Assembly (NCBI GenBank): GCA_905181785.1
Contig: CAJIZC010000009.1
Span: 1-64,000 of the forward strand
Length of the DNA stretch: 64,000 nt
DNA from: an uncultured Candidatus Poseidoniales archaeon
GTDB lineage: Archaea > Thermoplasmatota > Poseidoniia > Poseidoniales > Poseidoniaceae
Reading direction: 5' to 3'
Part shown: piece after piece, positions 34,001-43,318 of the stretch
How the letters are laid out: the number at the start of each line of letters is the position of its first letter
Numbering within the stretch: position 1 is the stretch's first letter
Program-made: the position numbers and the translations under genes
Notes under the pieces: model-generated
What the model was told of the DNA's origin: nothing
Database searches by the model: none
The model's input: the letters and a program-made list of their open reading frames with translations, nothing else

Positions 34001-34768
34001 ATGTTGCTCTTTGAACACGACAGCCTTCGATGGATACTGGTCGCCTTTGAGTGCCTCATTGGCCTGGTTTTAATCCTCGGATCGAAAAGCCAACCCTTCC
34101 CGCTCCCGTCGCGACGGTTTGGCTGGATTGTGCTGAGCATCGGACTGCTCTTGGCTCTGGGGCAATTTGCACCCCGCCCTGTGTCTGTTATCGGGCACCT
34201 CTCGGTCCTCACTGCCATCGGCTCGTTCGGGCTGCTCATCGGCATTTACCACTTAATTCGTACTCGAAGGGAAGTGCTGATCGCTCCATTTTCAGGGTTC
34301 ATGTTTTGCGTTGGCGTTGGTGGACTGATGGTCACCACATGGGCGGACTTGAACACGTTTGAACAGTGGTCAGGGTTCCTCGCGCTTGTGGTGCTTGGCG
34401 GCGGCCAGACATGGCTTGTCTTCCGCGGCCTGCTGATTGGGCGGCTCCCTTTGGCTTGGAGCCAAGCTGGCATGGTAGCACTGCAGCGTGGTTTTGTCGA
34501 CGGGCCAACCGGGGCTATCTCTTGCTTCGAAAAAGGTTGGGACGCAGAAGAAGAACACCTCAACCCAATGGCCTATGTTGCTTTACATCGCCTCAATCTC
34601 TTCATCGGTAACCGTGAAAAAGCAACTGATTGGCTGGATGCATTGAATGATGTCGGTGGTGAAAAAGGCGTCGCACCTGAGTGGATTAAGGCGATTCATG
34701 AGTCGATTCTCCGCATTGATCCAAACGCTTCTTCCCTCTTGCCAATTCTTGCGGCTGAAGAAGAATAG
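34001..34768 (+). CDS. Five-helix membrane protein with soluble helical C-terminus
   Basis: Unrecognised 255-aa protein. Five hydrophobic segments occupy residues ~8-150 (for example WILVAFECLIGLVLIL, WIVLSIGLLLALGQF, FCVGVGGLMVTTW, FLALVVLGGGQTWLVF). The remaining ~100 residues are soluble and helical, with a TPR-like look (GAISCFEKGWDAEEEHLNP, YVALHRLNLFIG, ATDWLDALNDVGG). It stands alone between rlmH and a small membrane gene. No transport or enzyme motif is apparent. Confidence 0.6.
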   Translation: MLLFEHDSLRWILVAFECLIGLVLILGSKSQPFPLPSRRFGWIVLSIGLLLALGQFAPRPVSVIGHLSVLTAIGSFGLLIGIYHLIRTRREVLIAPFSGFMFCVGVGGLMVTTWADLNTFEQWSGFLALVVLGGGQTWLVFRGLLIGRLPLAWSQAGMVALQRGFVDGPTGAISCFEKGWDAEEEHLNPMAYVALHRLNLFIGNREKATDWLDALNDVGGEKGVAPEWIKAIHESILRIDPNASSLLPILAAEEE

Positions 34769-34861
34769 TTCCGGTTTATGGGGCCTCGGGCGTCGATTCC
34801 GTTAGAAAGCGGCTTCTTTTGGACCCAGATCGACGAGAATGTACACATCTATACAAAGCAC

Positions 34862-34896
34862 TTAATATCATGGAAGTCGATATAATACCATGGAAG
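34862..34896 (+). promoter_or_regulatory. 15-bp direct repeat with TATA-like core at start codon
   Basis: TTAATATCATGGAAG (34862-34876) recurs 20 bases later as ATAATACCATGGAAG (34882-34896), 13 of 15 identical. Each copy contains an ATG; the second is the start codon of the next gene. ATATAATA at 34880-34887 resembles a TATA box but is too close to the ATG to serve it, and CTATACAAA near 34850 is better placed for a leaderless transcript. The repeat could be an operator or a duplicated translation start. Confidence 0.3.
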
Positions 34897-35171
34897 AAGG
34901 AGAAAACAGGGCGAACAACCTCTCGATGAGCACCCTTCTCTGGTACGCCGTTTTCGTTTGGTTCGCTTCAAGCCTGTTTTCCCAGTCCCTCTACATGGGC
35001 TTCAACGGGGTTCCATACGATGCGCTCGTTCTCTTGGAGGGATTAGGCCCGCTCTACTACGCTGTCCTGGTGGTTGAACTCTTGATTTGGATTGGTTTGG
35101 GCTCCCTCGTCTTGAAAAAACTCGTCCAGAAAGCAGGACGCGTCCTCACAACCCCTGCTGCAATTGCCTAG
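34890..35171 (+). CDS. Small two-helix membrane protein
   Basis: Unrecognised 93-aa protein. A charged N-terminus (EEGENRANN) is followed by a helix at about 14-32 (TLLWYAVFVWFASSLFSQSL), a loop, and a second helix at about 53-77. A basic tail LKKLVQKAGR follows. It is isolated by gaps of 121 and ~175 bases, and preceded by the direct repeat described above. Probably real because of its clean membrane topology and its own upstream AT-rich region. Confidence 0.55.
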   Translation: MEEGENRANNLSMSTLLWYAVFVWFASSLFSQSLYMGFNGVPYDALVLLEGLGPLYYAVLVVELLIWIGLGSLVLKKLVQKAGRVLTTPAAIA

Positions 35172-35206
35172 TGTTCATTTTCCAGATCAAATCAGGACAG
35201 GCTCAG

Positions 35207-35304
35207 CAATAAGGGTCGGCGAACATTGAACCAACCCTTGATTTTAGCGAAAAATCATATGTTTTAGCCGATGACTTGATGGCCCGTCAAGTAAAGGAAC
35301 GCAT
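35207..35304 (+). promoter_or_regulatory. Inverted repeats and AT-rich motif upstream of DUF2203 operon
   Basis: Three elements are stacked here. AAGGGT (35211-35216) pairs with ACCCTT (35234-35239). GAAAAATCATATGTTTTAGCCGATGA (first 20 bases from 35249) resembles the element at 28983. ACTTGA (35274-35279) pairs perfectly with TCAAGT (35287-35292). The arrangement is consistent with a terminator of the small membrane gene followed by the promoter of the next operon. Confidence 0.3.
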
Positions 35305-35346
35305 GTGAGAGAGGCAGGCGAGGTACCGTTCTTTTCAGGTCGACCT

Positions 35347-35790
35347 ATGGACACATGTTCATTGCGCGATGAGGAAGTTGCCTTGCGGGTGCTCCCCCGA
35401 GGCGCACGGCTTGTGACGATTGAAGAAGCCCGTGAAAACCTTCCAAAGGTGACTCGATGGTTGGCTGAACTCCAAGCGATGAGCGATGAGGCTCACGATC
35501 TGACTGAAGAACTCGAAGTGCTGCTTGAATCCCTTGAAGCAGAACATGAACACGTTGTTGAAGTGGCGGAACACTTGGCGCAACTTGTGACTCAGTGGCA
35601 ACACACGACCTCCAGAATCGAGGAAACAGGAACGCGAATCGCCTGCCTCGAACCTGGCCGCTTGGAATGGTACGGCGTGGTTGATGAACATCTAGCGTTG
35701 TATTCTTGGAGTCTTGGTGAAGAAGACATCGAATGGTATCATCCCATCGACTCGAGCTTCATGGCCCGAAAACCACTCATAGAAGCATGA
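35347..35790 (+). CDS. DUF2203 family protein
   Basis: 147-aa soluble protein of the DUF2203 family. Its N-terminal VTIEEARENLPKVTRWL corresponds to the FTxEEANxLLP motif, a coiled-coil hairpin lies in the middle, and the C-terminal GRLEWYGVVDEHLALYSWS and IEWYHPIDSSFMARKPL match the conserved LDFPxxxxGxxVxLCW / IxxWHxxDxGFxGRxP pattern. Function is unknown. It lies 23 bases before the cobalamin adenosyltransferase gene, so co-transcription is likely. ATG 35347 is chosen; an in-frame GTG at 35305 adds 14 residues. Confidence 0.75.
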   Translation: MDTCSLRDEEVALRVLPRGARLVTIEEARENLPKVTRWLAELQAMSDEAHDLTEELEVLLESLEAEHEHVVEVAEHLAQLVTQWQHTTSRIEETGTRIACLEPGRLEWYGVVDEHLALYSWSLGEEDIEWYHPIDSSFMARKPLIEA

Positions 35791-35813
35791 CTTGGCTTGC
35801 ATGAGGGGAGAAC

Positions 35814-36509
35814 ATGGTCCGCATCAATCGAGTGTACACCGGCGGCGGTGATGGAGGGGAAACTTCCCTTGTTGATGGCTCGCGCCGTTCCAAAGCCGAT
35901 CTTCGCTTCGAAGTGGTCGGAACCTGTGACGAATTAAACGCCGTTTTCGGTCTTGTGGCCATGGAAGCGGAACGCTTGCCAAAGCACGAAGATGGCGGCA
36001 CAAGAGCGACAGTACAGCGGGTTCAGACGATCCTTTCGATGGTGTTAACTCGCATTCAAAATGAACTGTTCGACTTGGGAGCAGAACTGGCTTGCGTGCC
36101 TTCTGCTTTACCCGAATACATGGTCTTGATCAATGAAGATCAGAGCAAGGTTTTGGTCGACGAAATGGATGCATGGCTGGAACATATCGAGCCACTCACC
36201 AGTTTTATTCTTCCAGCAGGCCATGGCCCAGAAGCAATGCTGCACCTCGCACGAACGGTAACACGTCGGCTTGAGCGAGCCGTGATTCGCCTCAAGGAAC
36301 ACGAAGGCGAGGATTCGGTTCGCCCGTTGGTTCAAGTCTATCTCAACCGGCTTTCTGATTGGTTGTTCGTCTTAGGACGGTGGGTTACAGCCGGACTTGG
36401 CCACGATGAAACATTGTGGCAACCGCTTGGCAAAAGGGGCCCTGAATCGGGAGTTGCGGATCGCATTCGTCGCCTTTCCGCTTCAGATGAAGATTTCAAA
36501 TCCCTGTGA
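35814..36509 (+). CDS. pduO: PduO-type cob(I)alamin adenosyltransferase
   Basis: Transfers the adenosyl group of ATP to cob(I)alamin to make coenzyme B12, 231 aa. The ATP-binding N-terminal motif YTGGGDGGETSL is at residues 8-19, followed by FEVVGTCDELNAVFG. The C-terminal conserved segments are FILPAGHGPEAMLHLARTVTRRLER (split) and YLNRLSDWLFVLGRW. A longer insert after residue 55 and an extended C-terminus explain the length. It implies a B12-dependent enzyme elsewhere in the genome. Confidence 0.9.
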   Translation: MVRINRVYTGGGDGGETSLVDGSRRSKADLRFEVVGTCDELNAVFGLVAMEAERLPKHEDGGTRATVQRVQTILSMVLTRIQNELFDLGAELACVPSALPEYMVLINEDQSKVLVDEMDAWLEHIEPLTSFILPAGHGPEAMLHLARTVTRRLERAVIRLKEHEGEDSVRPLVQVYLNRLSDWLFVLGRWVTAGLGHDETLWQPLGKRGPESGVADRIRRLSASDEDFKSL

Positions 36510-36920
36510 TCACTCAAGGCCTAAATCGGCCATGTGTTGGCGCGCTCGACGCAACACGGTTCTCGTCGCTTCATGGGAAACTTGCTGCTCAGCCATGTCC
36601 CAATCCAACCACATGTAGCCGCGATGTTCATGGGACAATTTAACCGTCAACTGCTCCGTTTGAGCGAGGTACCAAAAGACTTGTTTCTCCTTCTTTTTTC
36701 CACGGTGATAAAAGCTGTATTCACTTCGTTCGACAAAATCCTTAACGAATTCAATACGATCAATACCGGTTTCTTCAGCCAATTCTCGCTGAGCGGTAGC
36801 ATGATGATCCCCATCCTCTTCCTCGACGTGCCCCTTTGGGAAATCCCAGTGACCCTGGGGGTATTGGAGCAAGAGAATCGTGCCATAGTTTACCAACACA
36901 ACACCGCATGAGGTCTCCAT
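36510..36920 (-). CDS. Nudix hydrolase, Ap4A-hydrolase type
   Basis: 136-aa Nudix hydrolase, probably cleaving dinucleoside tetraphosphates or related house-cleaning substrates. The Nudix box is complete: GHVEEED followed by the REL-AEETGI helix (G-x5-E-x7-REUxEExGU). The start SCGVVLVNYGTILLLQYPQGHWDFPKG has the WDFPKG signature of the asymmetrical Ap4A hydrolase group, and KKKEKQVFWYLA is typical too. The stop abuts the adenosyltransferase stop. ATG 36920 gives the family N-terminus; an earlier start at 37004 would cross into the divergent DHH gene leader. Confidence 0.85.
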   Translation of the reverse strand: METSCGVVLVNYGTILLLQYPQGHWDFPKGHVEEEDGDHHATAQRELAEETGIDRIEFVKDFVERSEYSFYHRGKKKEKQVFWYLAQTEQLTVKLSHEHRGYMWLDWDMAEQQVSHEATRTVLRRARQHMADLGLE

Positions 36921-37007
36921 GCATTGCACTGTGAGGCTCGCGGTCAAGTCACTTGTGGCTGTATCCCTTCCGAAAATCTTCTTGTGAGGTGTGCTGTGGC
37001 CCACTGT

Positions 37008-38006
37008 ATGAGCGAAGAAATGAGCGTGCTTGAGGCAGCAGGTTTGCCAGAATTCACATCCATTATTGCCGATTCGGATTTAGATGGCCTTTGCGCTGCA
37101 GCCGTTCTCAAAGCAGCAAACCCAAACGCCACCGTTCACTTCGCCCACGCCGCATTGGTCCGCTCTGGGGCCATTGACCATCTGGTCGACCGCCAAACCG
37201 CCATGGTGGATTTGCCCTTCCACCCAGAGTGTGGTTGGTATTTAGATCACCATCAAACGAACCGGCCAAACGAAGTTGAAGAGGCTCACTTCATCGCTCA
37301 AGGTGGTACTTGCCATTGGGAAGCCACGCCTTCCGCAGCTAGGTTGGCGTATGATGTACTCAGCCCCTACATAGACCTCAGCCACCTTGAGGAAATCATG
37401 CCGATTGTCGATGCACTTGACTCGGGTCAAATCACCCGTGAAGCGTTCATGGCAGACGGACCGGTGTTGCAACTCGCTCGCTCGCTCTCCATGCGAGAGC
37501 CTGAACACATGCAACGGCTGTTGGACATGCTCGCACAGGGCACGCGTCTTGCAGACGTGTTGGCAAACGCCTCAATTGCCCCCCATGTGGCACGTGCAAA
37601 AGAGGAACGTTCTGCCGCACAGTTGGTTGTTGAAGCCCACACCACCATCGTTGACCGGCTTGCAATCTGCAGAATGGATGAAAAGGGCGTCCGCTCGAAC
37701 GGCTACCTTGTTACTGCGTGGGCTGGCGACAAAGCAGATGCATGTTGCATCGTCCACGGTTACGCTGATGGTTCCATTGAGACTCCCGATCGCCCTGCTC
37801 TTTCTGCAAGTTTTTACGCCAATTCGTTCCTCATAAACGGGCAAGGTCGGTTCGATCTTTCTCGTATGGCCACGGCTCTTGACCCAACCGGAGGCGGCCA
37901 TGCAAACGCTTGCGGTTGCAGGGTTCAACCGCCAGGCGTTGAAGCAAACCTAGACGTTTGGCTTGACATGTGGGCCAATCGCACTGAAACGCTTGCAATT
38001 CGCTGA
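37008..38006 (+). CDS. DHH/DHHA1 family phosphoesterase
   Basis: 332-aa member of the DHH superfamily (RecJ/nanoRNase-like). The first metal motif is IIADSDLDGLCAAAVL near residue 15, then TAMVDLPFHP and the name-giving YLDHHQTN near 80. The C-terminal DHHA1 substrate-binding motif is GGGHANACGCRV near 305. The first motif has DSDLDG where DxDVDG is usual, so metal ligands are kept. Substrate may be short RNA/DNA or a cyclic dinucleotide product; sequence alone does not decide. Alternative starts at 36924 are rejected because the Nudix gene diverges here. Confidence 0.8.
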   Translation: MSEEMSVLEAAGLPEFTSIIADSDLDGLCAAAVLKAANPNATVHFAHAALVRSGAIDHLVDRQTAMVDLPFHPECGWYLDHHQTNRPNEVEEAHFIAQGGTCHWEATPSAARLAYDVLSPYIDLSHLEEIMPIVDALDSGQITREAFMADGPVLQLARSLSMREPEHMQRLLDMLAQGTRLADVLANASIAPHVARAKEERSAAQLVVEAHTTIVDRLAICRMDEKGVRSNGYLVTAWAGDKADACCIVHGYADGSIETPDRPALSASFYANSFLINGQGRFDLSRMATALDPTGGGHANACGCRVQPPGVEANLDVWLDMWANRTETLAIR

Positions 38007-38477
38007 TCATCCCAAGACGGTGAACAGGTACAGGAAGCCGAGGAAGGCGTGAATGAACACCAAGACGACGACCAAATCAGCAGCACGCCCGTGCTTCAGC
38101 ACATGGTGGCTAAATTTCTCACCGCCGTTTCGAGCAGCTTTGGCCTTACGACCCATTCTTGCAAGCAGGAACAAAAGGGCGAAACCAACAGGTCCCATGA
38201 AGCCATGAAGGCTTTGCGGCATGAGGTAAGAAAGCACGTCGCCATTGGTGCGTTGGCCAACAACAGCCCGGGCAAGGAAAGCCACTAGAATCACACCGAG
38301 CGTCGACCAAAGCAAGCGTTCACCCATTCGTTCATGACGGCTGCGTGCCGCAGTCCGATCTTCTCCCTTGAGTTCATGGCTTTTTTTCCGCCACGAATAT
38401 TGCCACCAAACCCAGACCAGCAAGGCGGACGCGAGCAGCGGGTGCAAGAGCATCACGATTGCATTCACCGGGTCCAT
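38007..38477 (-). CDS. Four-helix membrane protein, DUF4079/b561-like
   Basis: 156-aa protein with four predicted helices and conserved-looking histidines near membrane borders (MLLHPLLAS, SLHGFMGPVG, FSHHVLKHGR, FIHAFLGFLY). The pattern recalls DUF4079 or cytochrome b561-type four-helix proteins that bind heme through histidine pairs. It converges on the DHH gene with adjacent stops. The heme suggestion is an inference from histidine placement only. Confidence 0.5.
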   Translation of the reverse strand: MDPVNAIVMLLHPLLASALLVWVWWQYSWRKKSHELKGEDRTAARSRHERMGERLLWSTLGVILVAFLARAVVGQRTNGDVLSYLMPQSLHGFMGPVGFALLFLLARMGRKAKAARNGGEKFSHHVLKHGRAADLVVVLVFIHAFLGFLYLFTVLG

Positions 38478-38750
38478 TGAACTCGCCTCAAACCAATGGG
38501 AGGTTTACCCGCCTCATGGATGTTGTTGGACAACTTCACAGAAACCACTCATCCCTTAGGAGTACAGCCTGCCGGTGGATTGAAGGAGGGTAGGTTGAGC
38601 CAAAGGTGAGGGGCGAGCATTCTGCAGGAGGACTATCTGGCAAATTGCCTTCAAGTTGCGTTCAAATCAAACGCACCTAAAGTCCGCCGCCAGTCGCTCG
38701 TTGTTCGGATTCCAGATTGGAAACTCCTCGAGGACCCCTGGCGCCCAATT
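38478..38750 (+). other. Leader of the PIN-domain gene with coding-like sequence
   Basis: No separate gene is evident. From 38610 to 38750 the frame of the downstream PIN protein is open and reads like protein (for example VVRIPDWKLLEDPWRP), but it has no ATG or GTG. GGAGG at 38627-38631 sits five bases before a CTG at 38637 in that frame. Before 38609 (TGA in frame) there is only a short frame from ATG 38496, which does not look coding. Confidence 0.45.
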
Positions 38751-41700
38751 TTGCATTTGGCGGTCTACGAAACCGAACTCCCTGCCGCAGATGAAGACGA
38801 CCAACCCTCGCCAATGCGCAAACCCTCAAACATGCGCCGAACCCGAAGCCGTCGAGGTGGCCGGGGTAAAAATGAGCCACTGGATTCCCTTCCAACAGCA
38901 GCAGAAATGGTCTTGCCAAGTGATTTTTCTGATGCTTACCGACTTGCCGTTTTGCTGGCCCACAAGCTGCTTAACAAAGACGACTGGGATACAACATGGG
39001 AGAAAACAGAAACCACTTTGCGCGATTCATGTTTGGCAAACGGCGTCCACCCTGTTTGGGGCGAACTCGCTCAACACACGCCTTTGTTTGGTCAATTCGC
39101 AGCCTTTCCTGTCGCCAAACCAAAGAAGAAAGCATCGAAAAAGAAAATTGACAGTTCCGCAGGCTATGTCGATCCAATGGTCACCGAAGATTTAGCGAAA
39201 GCGATGGGATTGCTGGCAGGTGCTGTTGATTCAGCTGAAGCACAAGTGGCGCTACGAACCGTTGGCTCACAACTCTCTTCAGGCCGCGTATTGAATCCAG
39301 CGGATTTGTTGCTTGAATTGGACGGCCCGGCTTCCCTCATCTCTTCTCTGCTTTCTATCGCTGTCGGAAAAGACGCGACAAAGAGCCTTGCTAAGGTAAA
39401 GAAGATCGATGAAACCCTTGCCGCTGAATTAACCGATTTAGTCAATCTACGCAATGGTCTTGTTGAGGATTGGAAAGCGAGTTCCAACGCCTCTGGCGAT
39501 CATTCTCTTGCCCATTCACGCCGCTTCCTCGCGTGGCAGCACCCGCCTGAATCAAGTGCAAAACTCAAGGCGAAGGTGCTGAGCGAAGGCTTGGAATTGC
39601 TTCGCGCTGGCAAAGCATCTGTGCAAGCCATTGAGCGCGTGATGTGGTGGCGACTTTCTGCGCTCCACCGCGAAGGAAAAACCGAAGAAACGGTGCAAAC
39701 CCTGACCTCCTTGAAACTCGATGCCCATGCAGAACTTTCCCACCTTCTTCCTCTCATCTCAGATTTGAAGAACGACGAGGTGCAAACTTGGCTCAACGGT
39801 CAAATCCCACACTTGGACGACGGGGCTTTGGTTGACATCATTCGTTTCAACGGTTTAGAAACCGAGATTCAAGCATGGGCAGCAAAGCATCTAACCGAAG
39901 AAAACGGCGAGGCTTGGGAAAGCGTTCTTCCGATTGTAATCGACATTTACACCCGATCGATGAACCTGCGACGTCTTTCAGAAATCATTGTCAAAAACGA
40001 TCTGACGCCCTTGTCTCACCCCTATGAAACTCTACTCGCTGCGCATCTTTTAGCGGCCGGAAAGGACAACGAACTCTGGCATTCTGTTCGCTCAGCCAGA
40101 GCCAAAGCCCTTGACTCGGTTCACAGCACAGAGGCACCCGCTGCATTTTCCTCGACCAGTGAGGCGCTGTTGATGCTCTTTGAAGGCGAAAACGTAGACG
40201 ATGAGCGGTTGAGCACCCTGCTCGATAAGAACGGCTTGCTTGCCTTTGGTGTCATCCGTCGCGCTCTTCGTGAAGGCGGCTCTGGCATTGTGGAGAATAA
40301 GGAACTTAAGGCCTTAGAGACAAGCATCACTGAAGCAAAACTATCCCTCATGGAGCAACATTTGTTTGCTGCCGTAATCGATACACTCAGGCTCAATCGC
40401 GTGGCCTTGATGCTTCAACATGGAACTTCTGATCAAGAGACTGTTGAAAGCGTCAACACCCTTCTCGGGAATGAAAACGTTCCAACAGCAATGATTCACT
40501 CCGTACGCCATTTGGTCTTGGATCACGACTTGGGCCTACCATCGCTTGTGCGCTGGTACCAAACAAATGACCCCTTGTCCCCGTGGCATACACTCGCCCG
40601 AGCTTCAGTTTCTGCAGCCAATGAAGATGAGTTGAATGCTGCCCGCGATTACCGCCGCGCTGGCGATCATGAAGGCTTTGACTACGAGCACAAAATAGTG
40701 CTTTACAGGAAATCTCTGATCCATTTGGCATTCGCTGAACAGTGGAAAGAAGCGGTTGAATTGCTTGACGCGCAACCAGCATTGCGAAGCGCCATCACGA
40801 AGCGCTTTCAACTCTATCTGCGCGTTTCGCACATGTCATTGAAGGACACCAACGCTGCCACTCGCTTGTTGAAGGACTTCGTACGTTCAACCAAGACAAT
40901 TTCTCAGGAAACAGAAGAAGGAGAGATGGAAGACATCGAAGTCACTTACTTCGCAGAAGACGATCTTGACATGCTCAAAACCTACCCGTTGGAACACCAC
41001 AGGGAGCTTCCGTCTGACCCATTCTGCGGCCGAGTTACAGCAGCTGTGAACTCACTGCAAAAGAACCGACGCCGCCAACGCAACGCCTTTGACACGCGAT
41101 TTACTCAATTGATGCAAGGGCCCTCGCCCACCCTCAATGAACTGTACGAGTTGGCCCGAGAAGCGGCTCAAGAAAAACCAGTCGAGGGCTTAATGTTCCT
41201 CGAACGGGCTCAGAACAAAGGACAGTTCAACCTTCGAGAAATTAAACGCATAGCCGATGCCGAACAAGGTCTGTTTTCCTCTTACAAAGACAACATTCCA
41301 AACTCATCTCGCCGTTACTTGCGAAACCTCTCCCTCTCACCGCTTGTTATCGTTGACACGAACATCCTCGTTGACGCTCTAATGGACGCCATCAAGCATC
41401 GCTTGGAAGTGTTCACCGAAGCCAGCCTCGATATCGGCGGGCACGGTCACTTCCATCATGTGTTGCTGAAGCGAGCACAAGAAGGTAAAGTAGAGTTGTG
41501 GCTTCCTTCAATCGTCAAGCAGGAACTCACAGGCCTCGCCAGCAACATTGATTTCCTTCGCAACCGATTCAGCGGGCTTCTTGTTCCTCCTTCAATGCTT
41601 GATACGGTTTTCCGCAGAGAAGTCATCGACGAACTTGTTGACCAAGTTCTACAAAATTACAGCACCTGGCGGCCAATGGATCTCCAACTGGAAGCCGAAG

Positions 41701-42026
41701 CAAACGATGAAGAAAACAAGGCACTGATTGTTGAGTTCCTGAAAGATTACACAGAAATTTACGAAGAGATCACGGCAATGAAGCGAACCAGAGGCGAACC
41801 TGCACGTACCGTTGTTGACGGTTTGGATGTGTATCCAGAAGCCCCTGATCGCACATTGATGAACATCGCACTTCACCTTGCAAAGCAATCGCTGGGCAAC
41901 CTTGGAACCGTTCTTGTGGCCACGAAAGACAGTGACTTCACGCTTGTATCCCGCGCCTTCGAAGAACGGTTCGGATTTGGTGTGGCTAAGAACAGCAGGG
42001 CCCTCAACAGTTTCCTTCACGGATGA
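38751..42026 (+). CDS. Large helical-repeat protein with C-terminal PIN nuclease domain
   Basis: About 1,091 aa. After a basic, Arg/Gly-rich stretch (RRTRSRRGGRGKNE) comes a ~800-residue mostly helical region without a recognised family, looking like TPR/HEAT-type repeats. From ~865 on there is a PIN domain: VIVDTNILVDAL (first Asp), a helix with SIVKQELTGLAS (Glu), PDRTLMNIALHLA (Asp) and VATKDSDFTLVSRAF (Asp). All four acidic positions of an active PIN RNase are present. No antitoxin gene is adjacent and the size is far beyond toxin PINs, so a role in RNA processing or ribosome quality control is more likely. The start is uncertain: TTG 38751, ATG 38814 or CTG 38637. Confidence 0.7.
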   Translation: MHLAVYETELPAADEDDQPSPMRKPSNMRRTRSRRGGRGKNEPLDSLPTAAEMVLPSDFSDAYRLAVLLAHKLLNKDDWDTTWEKTETTLRDSCLANGVHPVWGELAQHTPLFGQFAAFPVAKPKKKASKKKIDSSAGYVDPMVTEDLAKAMGLLAGAVDSAEAQVALRTVGSQLSSGRVLNPADLLLELDGPASLISSLLSIAVGKDATKSLAKVKKIDETLAAELTDLVNLRNGLVEDWKASSNASGDHSLAHSRRFLAWQHPPESSAKLKAKVLSEGLELLRAGKASVQAIERVMWWRLSALHREGKTEETVQTLTSLKLDAHAELSHLLPLISDLKNDEVQTWLNGQIPHLDDGALVDIIRFNGLETEIQAWAAKHLTEENGEAWESVLPIVIDIYTRSMNLRRLSEIIVKNDLTPLSHPYETLLAAHLLAAGKDNELWHSVRSARAKALDSVHSTEAPAAFSSTSEALLMLFEGENVDDERLSTLLDKNGLLAFGVIRRALREGGSGIVENKELKALETSITEAKLSLMEQHLFAAVIDTLRLNRVALMLQHGTSDQETVESVNTLLGNENVPTAMIHSVRHLVLDHDLGLPSLVRWYQTNDPLSPWHTLARASVSAANEDELNAARDYRRAGDHEGFDYEHKIVLYRKSLIHLAFAEQWKEAVELLDAQPALRSAITKRFQLYLRVSHMSLKDTNAATRLLKDFVRSTKTISQETEEGEMEDIEVTYFAEDDLDMLKTYPLEHHRELPSDPFCGRVTAAVNSLQKNRRRQRNAFDTRFTQLMQGPSPTLNELYELAREAAQEKPVEGLMFLERAQNKGQFNLREIKRIADAEQGLFSSYKDNIPNSSRRYLRNLSLSPLVIVDTNILVDALMDAIKHRLEVFTEASLDIGGHGHFHHVLLKRAQEGKVELWLPSIVKQELTGLASNIDFLRNRFSGLLVPPSMLDTVFRREVIDELVDQVLQNYSTWRPMDLQLEAEANDEENKALIVEFLKDYTEIYEEITAMKRTRGEPARTVVDGLDVYPEAPDRTLMNIALHLAKQSLGNLGTVLVATKDSDFTLVSRAFEERFGFGVAKNSRALNSFLHG

Positions 42027-42033
42027 GTTCCAC

Positions 42034-43260
42034 TCACATGTGGGAAATCATTGCATCGCCAAAAGCGCTGCATGAAAGAAGAGTAGCGTCGTCCATCAAC
42101 CGCTCAAAGTCATAGGTGACGGTCTGTGCAGAGATTGCACCTTCCATGCCCTTGACGATTAGATCTGCAGCCTCAGTCCAACCCATGTGGCGAAGCATCA
42201 TCTCAGCGGAGAGGATCAATGAACCTGGGTTCACTTTGTTTTGGCCTGCGTACTTTGGAGCGGTTCCATGCGTTGCTTCAAAAATGGAGATACCTGTATC
42301 GTAGTTGATGTTTGCACCAGGTGCAATACCAATACCGCCCACTTGAGCAGCAAGTGCATCAGAAATGTAATCTCCGTTCAGGTTCATCGTAGCGAGCACG
42401 GAATATTCCGCGGGTCGAGTGATGATTTGTTGAAGCATGGCGTCAGCGATGACGTCCTTGATCAAGATGCTTCGGCCTGTGTGTGGGTTTTCGAGGGTGC
42501 ACCATGGCCCACCATCGAGTTCAACAGCGCCAAATTCATCCTTGGCGATGTCGTAGCCCCAGTCACGGAACCCACCTTCGGTGAACTTCATGATGTTGCC
42601 TTTGTGAACAAGCGTGAGGCTTTCTTTGTCGTTTTCAAGCGCGTAGCGAATCGCCGCACGGACGATTCGAGCGGTCCCCTCTTGCGAAATTGGCTTGATG
42701 CCAATACCAGAGGTGTTGGGGAAACGAATCTTATCGACGCCCATTTCATTTTGCAAGAAGTCGATGACTTTCTTGACGCCCTCGGAGCCAGCTTCCCATT
42801 CAATGCCAGCGTACACGTCTTCGCTGTTTTCACGGAAAATAATCATGTCAACATCGCCAGGTGACTTGACCGGTGATGGCGTGCCCTCGTACCATCGGAC
42901 AGGTCGCACGCAAGCAAACAGATCGAGTTTCTGGCGCAAAGCCACGTTGAGGGAGCGGATTCCGCCACCCACAGGGGTTGTCAGTGGACCTTTGATTGAC
43001 ACAAGACCGGTTCGCATTGCGTCAAGCGTTGCTTCAGGAAGCCATTCGCCCGTGGCGTGAAACGCCTTTTCTCCAGCCAACACTTCTGACCAAACAATGC
43101 CTCGTTCGCCACCGTATGCTTTGGTCACCGAAGCGTCGACGACCTTGATCATGACGGGGGTGATGTCGACTCCGATTCCATCGCCTTCGATGAAGTGAAT
43201 TACCGGATCGTTCGGTATGTTGAGTTTGCCGTTTTCCATTGTGACGGGTGTTCCTGACAT
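42034..43260 (-). CDS. icd: NADP-dependent isocitrate dehydrogenase
   Basis: TCA-cycle enzyme that oxidatively decarboxylates isocitrate to 2-oxoglutarate, 408 aa, close to E. coli Icd (416). Conserved features: [33 protein letters not shown] (with the phosphorylatable Ser region), [17 protein letters not shown], and [16 protein letters not shown] for metal binding. [17 protein letters not shown] carries the Lys-Tyr pair that selects NADP. The stop codons converge with the PIN gene 7 bases apart. Confidence 0.93.
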   Translation of the reverse strand: MSGTPVTMENGKLNIPNDPVIHFIEGDGIGVDITPVMIKVVDASVTKAYGGERGIVWSEVLAGEKAFHATGEWLPEATLDAMRTGLVSIKGPLTTPVGGGIRSLNVALRQKLDLFACVRPVRWYEGTPSPVKSPGDVDMIIFRENSEDVYAGIEWEAGSEGVKKVIDFLQNEMGVDKIRFPNTSGIGIKPISQEGTARIVRAAIRYALENDKESLTLVHKGNIMKFTEGGFRDWGYDIAKDEFGAVELDGGPWCTLENPHTGRSILIKDVIADAMLQQIITRPAEYSVLATMNLNGDYISDALAAQVGGIGIAPGANINYDTGISIFEATHGTAPKYAGQNKVNPGSLILSAEMMLRHMGWTEAADLIVKGMEGAISAQTVTYDFERLMDDATLLSCSAFGDAMISHM

Positions 43261-43318
43261 TGCAATCGATACGACGCAGAAGCGCCCCCTTCAAGAATGA
43301 ACCGCCCTTAGCCCTTCC

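Noticed and set aside
38496-38609. Small ORF from ATG 38496 ending at the in-frame TGA before the PIN gene
   Set aside because: The composition is not coding-like and a TGA readthrough has no support.
38655-38680. tRNA-like T-loop (GCGTTCAAATCAAACGC)
   Set aside because: No acceptor stem, anticodon arm or D-arm can be built around it.
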